NCBI GenBank assembly: GCA_029934165.1
Contig: JAOZMU010000117.1
Coordinates: 1-8,597, forward strand
DNA length: 8,597 nucleotides
From: Bacteroidales bacterium
GTDB taxonomy: Bacteria > Bacteroidota > Bacteroidia > Bacteroidales > JAOZMU01
Direction of reading: 5' to 3'
Shown: in pieces, positions 7,801 to 8,597 of the stretch
Layout: every line of letters starts with the position of its first letter
Numbering within the stretch: the stretch's first letter is position 1
Notes under the pieces: model-generated
Databases searched by the model: none
The model's input: the letters and a program-made list of their open reading frames with translations, nothing else
Told to the model about the DNA's origin: nothing
Made by a program: the position numbers and the translations under genes

Positions 7801-8237
7801 GCAATACCCCAGCCATCGTTGACCAAATGATGCCATTTTACCAACCAAAAAGATAAGTCGTCCGATGCACGAACTAACGCAAACTGAAAAAGCACATCGT
7901 TCTCAATATCAAATGGTTTCCCAAAAGCATCTTGCAACCATTTTTTAGCCGCCTGTTCAGGATTTTCTTCGTTAGAACAATCAACAAACTCGGTATTATA
8001 ATCCAATTTTGGTACAAATTCTTGATAAGGTTGCCCATCAATTTCATGCACTTTTATTCTTAACGAATCGCTTTGGTTAACAACATGATTTATAGCTAAA
8101 TTGAACAGTTGTGGGTCAACTTTTCCTCGAATAACTACATTGCCACCGATTACGTGAATCGGAATTGTTGGGTACATTTTATGTTCAAACCAAATAGCTT
8201 TTTGATTTGGCGACATCGGTATCAGTCTATCATTCAT
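1857..8237 (-). CDS. Two-module nonribosomal peptide synthetase, C-A-PCP-C-A-PCP
   Basis: This intact 2126-residue cytoplasmic megasynthase activates two amino acids as adenylates, loads them on phosphopantetheinyl carriers and condenses them. Domains in order: C1 (about 5-450), A1 (455-955), PCP1 (968-1040), C2 (1055-1510), A2 (1520-2025), PCP2 (2032-2105) and an acidic tail (2106-2126). Both C domains keep HHxxxDG, both A domains keep the core motifs, and both carriers keep GGHS. No epimerase, methyltransferase, thioesterase, reductase or terminal C domain is present, so product release is not explained. C1 resembles lipopeptide starter C domains, which suggests an N-acyl dipeptide product; this is an inference. 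No MbtH-like protein, phosphopantetheinyl transferase or acyl-activating enzyme is visible in the window. The ATG follows the upstream gene by 19 nt without a Shine-Dalgarno sequence. The gene ends in tandem in-frame stops, TGA then TAA. The product cannot be named. Confidence 0.97.
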   Translation of the reverse strand: MNDRLIPMSPNQKAIWFEHKMYPTIPIHVIGGNVVIRGKVDPQLFNLAINHVVNQSDSLRIKVHEIDGQPYQEFVPKLDYNTEFVDCSNEENPEQAAKKWLQDAFGKPFDIENDVLFQFALVRASDDLSFWLVKWHHLVNDGWGIAMNIKRVGEAYTHFAQGSEPDETSFSYETCVLDEIKYLGSANAQKDRDYWVKKFTPIPEQLLLPHHKNQYPQDVIPSERESFWLKSAFYAELNQLAKSQKVSIFHVFIGLLYTWFSRVNDKKDMVIGLPILNRTNKKAKQTLGLFIGISPLRIQVSEEISFADLLTYIRNSLREGYRYQRLPINEINIAIDKSGQNITQQLFDIELSYEKHDYNTSFDGAKSKSAAFTNKIEQTPLVVFIREFHQGEDVRVDFDYNFAYFTAEEICGISQNVKILLERIVENPNKKLMDYDILTNEDRNKILFEFNSTDTEYSINETICQLIEKQVVNSPDSVAFQIENRKYTYKEFWNKVNSLAYYLVENNVKEGQFIPIVAYKNIELPISIIAVLRTGAAFVPIDPSLPKKRKHEIFNDTNSHIILTTNNLKTRQLPNIEQKIVIVSEVANYSGTTNDNSNINSAIYAIYTSGSTGKPKGTINLHKGISNRFLFMNQKFGSNNKETVLLTTNPAFDSAVWQLFWPLINGAKCVITDEMRFNAAGTVSVIFEHNVSFIDFSPSVFGVIVDYLSENPESRIKLKSLRQIILGGEAIIPSHVKLFRSWFPAINIANAYGPTETSIGTVFYDIESQIPQVIPIGKPISNVYTLILDKQQKPVPLGVSGELNIGGMCVGSGYLQNQELTKKLFRNPEISGFDKGIFYRTGDLASYASDGNILFHGRIDSQLKIRGFRVEPDEVTSILRSHSDVKNAIVVAHKPKTNLTQLIAYYSANKELLPTILEKFLAEVLPAYMIPAGFVFVKEIPISKSGKVDVSKLPAIKDIVGINPLNEYVEPTTEMEKNLAKIWSEILAVPKIGIHDDFFKLGGHSLIATRIVSRLLRFHSIEIKLRDIFNTPTISCLSKKAKIVTRKTTDYIPTLQKADYYPVSHAQRRLWVLYNFDLVQTAYNMSACFLLKGDLNYIALEKSFNAIIRRHEILRTYFKSNNGELFQVVSDEANLQIKNVDLQVSVSQTSENAAIDEYFESEEIAFNLEDAPLFRVSLLKLTDNSKALVFNMHHIISDGWSLDVFVKELSVFYRKFIQDEQLSLADFEIKNPPLRIHYKDFSVWQNKFLQNTALVKSARKFWLNMFADDIPVLNLPTDFSRPVEQSYKGKYFSFSLTDKQTFDIQQFARKTKTSLYMNLLAMIKTLLYRYSGQKQLVIGCPVAGRNHDELENQMGLYINTLAIKSEINPDASFEDFLETIRELTTQSFEYQTYPFDKLVDELDIERDTSRNPLFDVMVVLQNTPPTALELEGIDIQRIRTGQDVSTFDLTFYFTKIEGQIKVDIEYSCDLFLQTRIELMSQHFSHLVDDVLKNPKQKISNINILAEEEKQKLLQFSQGKQVDFPLENSLVDLFIEQVEKTPERIAIVSGAKELTYKELYEFSSNIAFEIQNRIQINQNSRIALYLDKSELIVCGIFGVLMAGAAYVPIMPDYPAERVKFMVADSVCSAILTEDIYADELRNNSDYPIIVADKLSYEKNISFNIPTIDSSKLAYVIYTSGSTGTPKGVAVSHRSVVNLVYLLRDLIYADDEILREPLLTDFVFDSSVHEIFGAILSGNELHIIASDVQKDGFKLNDYVNNCKIDTIPAAPSLLSMLIEARKTTTKNYPVKNFLIGGDVLTPELVKEFYSMPDNTNSLLANMYGPTEATVEVSVYDCKNHTGMETVSIGKPLDNTSLYILDNELNLLPIGIQGELYIGGEGVTNGYLNMPELNSEKFIENPFAHGSKMYRTGDVAMWAADGNILLFGRLDFQLKVRGYRIEPLDIEQHIRNTGLVDDVAVVAKKSEKSDELIGFVVGCENTHDLEIELMKVLPRYMIPTQFIVIDSIPLATFGKIDRKKLSETKISNLAPKREIKAPTNEIEIELLDIWRNTLDIEEISIDDNFFEIGGHSLKATRLVSQIVLKMKTEIELRDVFTNPTIRMLALVIQAIRWTNQDFDIDDSFEEIII
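1923..2144 (-). other. NRPS domain PCP2: terminal peptidyl carrier
   Basis: Residues about 2032-2105. The motif DDNFFEIGGHSL spans 2059-2070, with the phosphopantetheine site at Ser2069 (codon at 2031-2033). It is the last recognisable domain. Only about 21 residues follow (codons at 1860-1922), ending in the acidic, hydrophobic run DFDIDDSFEEIII (2114-2126). That is far too short for a thioesterase or reductase. The tail could act as a docking element, but this is not shown by the sequence. Confidence 0.93.
2163..3680 (-). other. NRPS domain A2: adenylation, unfamiliar pocket
   Basis: Residues about 1520-2025. Core motifs: A3 VIYTSGSTGTPKG (1674-1686), A4 FDSSVHEIF (1722-1730), A5 NMYGPTE (1819-1825), A6 GELYIGG (1871-1877), A7 YRTGDV (1907-1912), A8 GRLDFQLKVRGYRIEP (1925-1940), A9 LPRYMIP (1990-1996) and the A10 lysine K2012. 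Manual alignment to GrsA gives D1723, S1724, H1727, P1766, L1792, G1794, M1820, V1828, E1829 and K2012 (DSHPLGMVEK). The Asp for the alpha-amino group is present. The proline at position 278 and glutamate at position 331 are unlike the standard codes I recall, so no substrate is proposed. Position 278 is the least certain in the alignment. Confidence 0.88.
3708..5075 (-). other. NRPS domain C2: LCL-type condensation domain
   Basis: Residues about 1055-1510. It shows the standard elongation motifs: SHAQRRLWVL (1064-1073), RRHEILRTYF (1109-1118), HHIISDGWSLD (1193-1203), HYKDFSVWQ (1237-1245) and NPLFDVMV (1411-1418). These fit a domain joining an L-configured donor to an L acceptor. That agrees with the absence of an epimerase domain in module 1. 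It should form the bond between the units on PCP1 and PCP2. Confidence 0.9.
5118..5336 (-). other. NRPS domain PCP1: peptidyl carrier
   Basis: Residues about 968-1040. The carrier motif DDFFKLGGHSL spans 996-1006, and the phosphopantetheine attachment site is Ser1005 (codon at 5223-5225). It should hold the amino acid loaded by A1, receive the acyl group through C1, and donate to C2. Confidence 0.95.
5373..6875 (-). other. NRPS domain A1: adenylation, substrate unknown
   Basis: Residues about 455-955. Core motifs: A3 IYTSGSTGKPKG (606-617), A4 FDSAVW (652-657), A5 NAYGPTE (750-756), A6 GELNIGG (801-807), A7 YRTGDL (839-844), A8 GRIDSQLKIRGFRVEP (857-872), A9 LPAYMIP (925-931) and the A10 catalytic lysine K947. 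The A2 region reads PIDPSLPKKR, off the usual PIDPxYPxER. Manual alignment to GrsA gives the specificity residues D653, S654, W657, D695, I725, G727, A751, I759, G760 and K947 (DSWDIGAIGK). D653 fits an alpha-amino acid. The acidic D695 in the pocket could favour a basic or polar side chain, but I match the code to no known substrate. Confidence 0.9.
6888..8225 (-). other. NRPS domain C1: starter-like condensation domain
   Basis: Residues about 5-450. The catalytic motif HHLVNDG (136-142) is intact, so an active acyltransferase is expected. The flanking motifs are not those of an ordinary elongation C domain. The N-terminus reads MSPNQKAIWFEHKMYP (8-23), the usual RHExLRTxF is replaced by QSDSLRIKV (55-63), and the usual YxDFAxWQ is absent from the 169-195 region, which instead ends KDRDYW. 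VIGLPILNRTN (270-280) and TLGLFIGISPLR (286-297) also fit the pattern. From memory, SrfA-A, which attaches a beta-hydroxy fatty acid to the first amino acid of surfactin, shows corresponding features. A donor peptide from an upstream synthetase remains possible. Confidence 0.75.
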
Positions 8238-8256
8238 TATGTTAGTTTTTTGTGTA

Positions 8257-8580
8257 TCACGAATTTAGCATTAATAAACCAGAAATCAAAGCGAAAACAG
8301 TGCTAATAATAGCCAATGAAAAGACTAACTCGGGGTCATTTTTTTTAAACAACCCAACATTTCCAGTTATGAAAGCAAGTAAAAGTAAGAAAAAAAACGC
8401 ATCGTAAATTGTATATTTTGCTCGGTAAGAATATGTATGATTTTGATATTCAACAAGTATTTCTCTCACAGTAGAAAATATCGGAGTGCTATTTAGCGTT
8501 ACAGGATAGCCCGCCCGAACATCAGAAATAGCTTTTTGTTGGATTTCAAATTCGCAACTCTCAAGCTCAATTGTTTCCAT
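8257..8580 (-). CDS. Small two-helix membrane protein of unknown function
   Basis: This 107-residue protein matches no family that I recognise. Residues 1-57 are soluble and mixed in character, starting METIELESCEFEIQQKAI, with a basic and aromatic stretch NHTYSYRAKYTIY (47-59) just before the membrane. Two hydrophobic helices follow, at about 60-77 and 84-105, joined by a short KKNDPE loop, and the protein ends two residues later. This gives a helical hairpin with the N-terminal domain and the C-terminus on the same side, probably cytoplasmic. The gene ends 19 nt before the NRPS start and is probably co-transcribed with it. The start chosen is the ATG at 8580. However, the frame stays open for the five codons to the right edge, so the true start could lie outside the window. 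No Shine-Dalgarno sequence is visible. An out-of-frame TGA-TAG pair at 8591-8596 might be the stop of a preceding operon gene. Confidence 0.75.
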   Translation of the reverse strand: METIELESCEFEIQQKAISDVRAGYPVTLNSTPIFSTVREILVEYQNHTYSYRAKYTIYDAFFFLLLLAFITGNVGLFKKNDPELVFSLAIISTVFALISGLLMLNS

Positions 8581-8597
8581 TTTAGAAAACCTATCAC

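Overview
The window is AT-rich and looks like part of a Bacteroidota (probably Bacteroidales-like) genome. The reasons are a fused SpmA-SpmB membrane protein of the kind common in non-sporulating Bacteroidota, start codons with no recognisable Shine-Dalgarno sequence, and the AT-rich codon usage. This lineage call is an inference; no marker gene such as a ribosomal gene is present.

Three genes lie on the minus strand, read from right to left with very short gaps, and almost certainly form one operon whose promoter lies beyond the right edge. First (8257-8580) is a small two-helix membrane protein of unknown function, possibly longer than seen here. After 19 nt comes one very large intact gene (1857-8237) for a 2126-residue nonribosomal peptide synthetase (NRPS) with the order C-A-PCP-C-A-PCP. 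After a further 16 nt comes a 410-residue SpmA-SpmB fusion (608-1840) with two nucleoside-recognition/Gate-type halves. The remaining 607 bases at the left carry no convincing gene. They hold a strong bidirectional intrinsic terminator (416-448), a palindrome with a repeated 9-mer (463-489), and a run of 10-bp-phased TTAA repeats just past the spmAB stop (571-606).

The NRPS is the centre of interest. Both A domains carry all core motifs and both carriers keep the phosphopantetheine serine, so the enzyme should load two amino acids. The first C domain keeps the catalytic HHxxxDG, but its other motifs resemble the 'starter' C domains of lipopeptide synthetases such as SrfA-A. The second C domain looks like an ordinary L-donor (LCL) domain. 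No thioesterase, reductase or terminal C domain follows the last carrier, which ends in a short acidic tail. The simplest reading is an enzyme making an N-acylated dipeptidyl thioester that is released by a partner encoded elsewhere or by spontaneous cyclisation. The linkage of this NRPS to a small membrane protein and a Gate-domain membrane protein, with no dedicated exporter or release enzyme in view, is the least expected feature of the locus.
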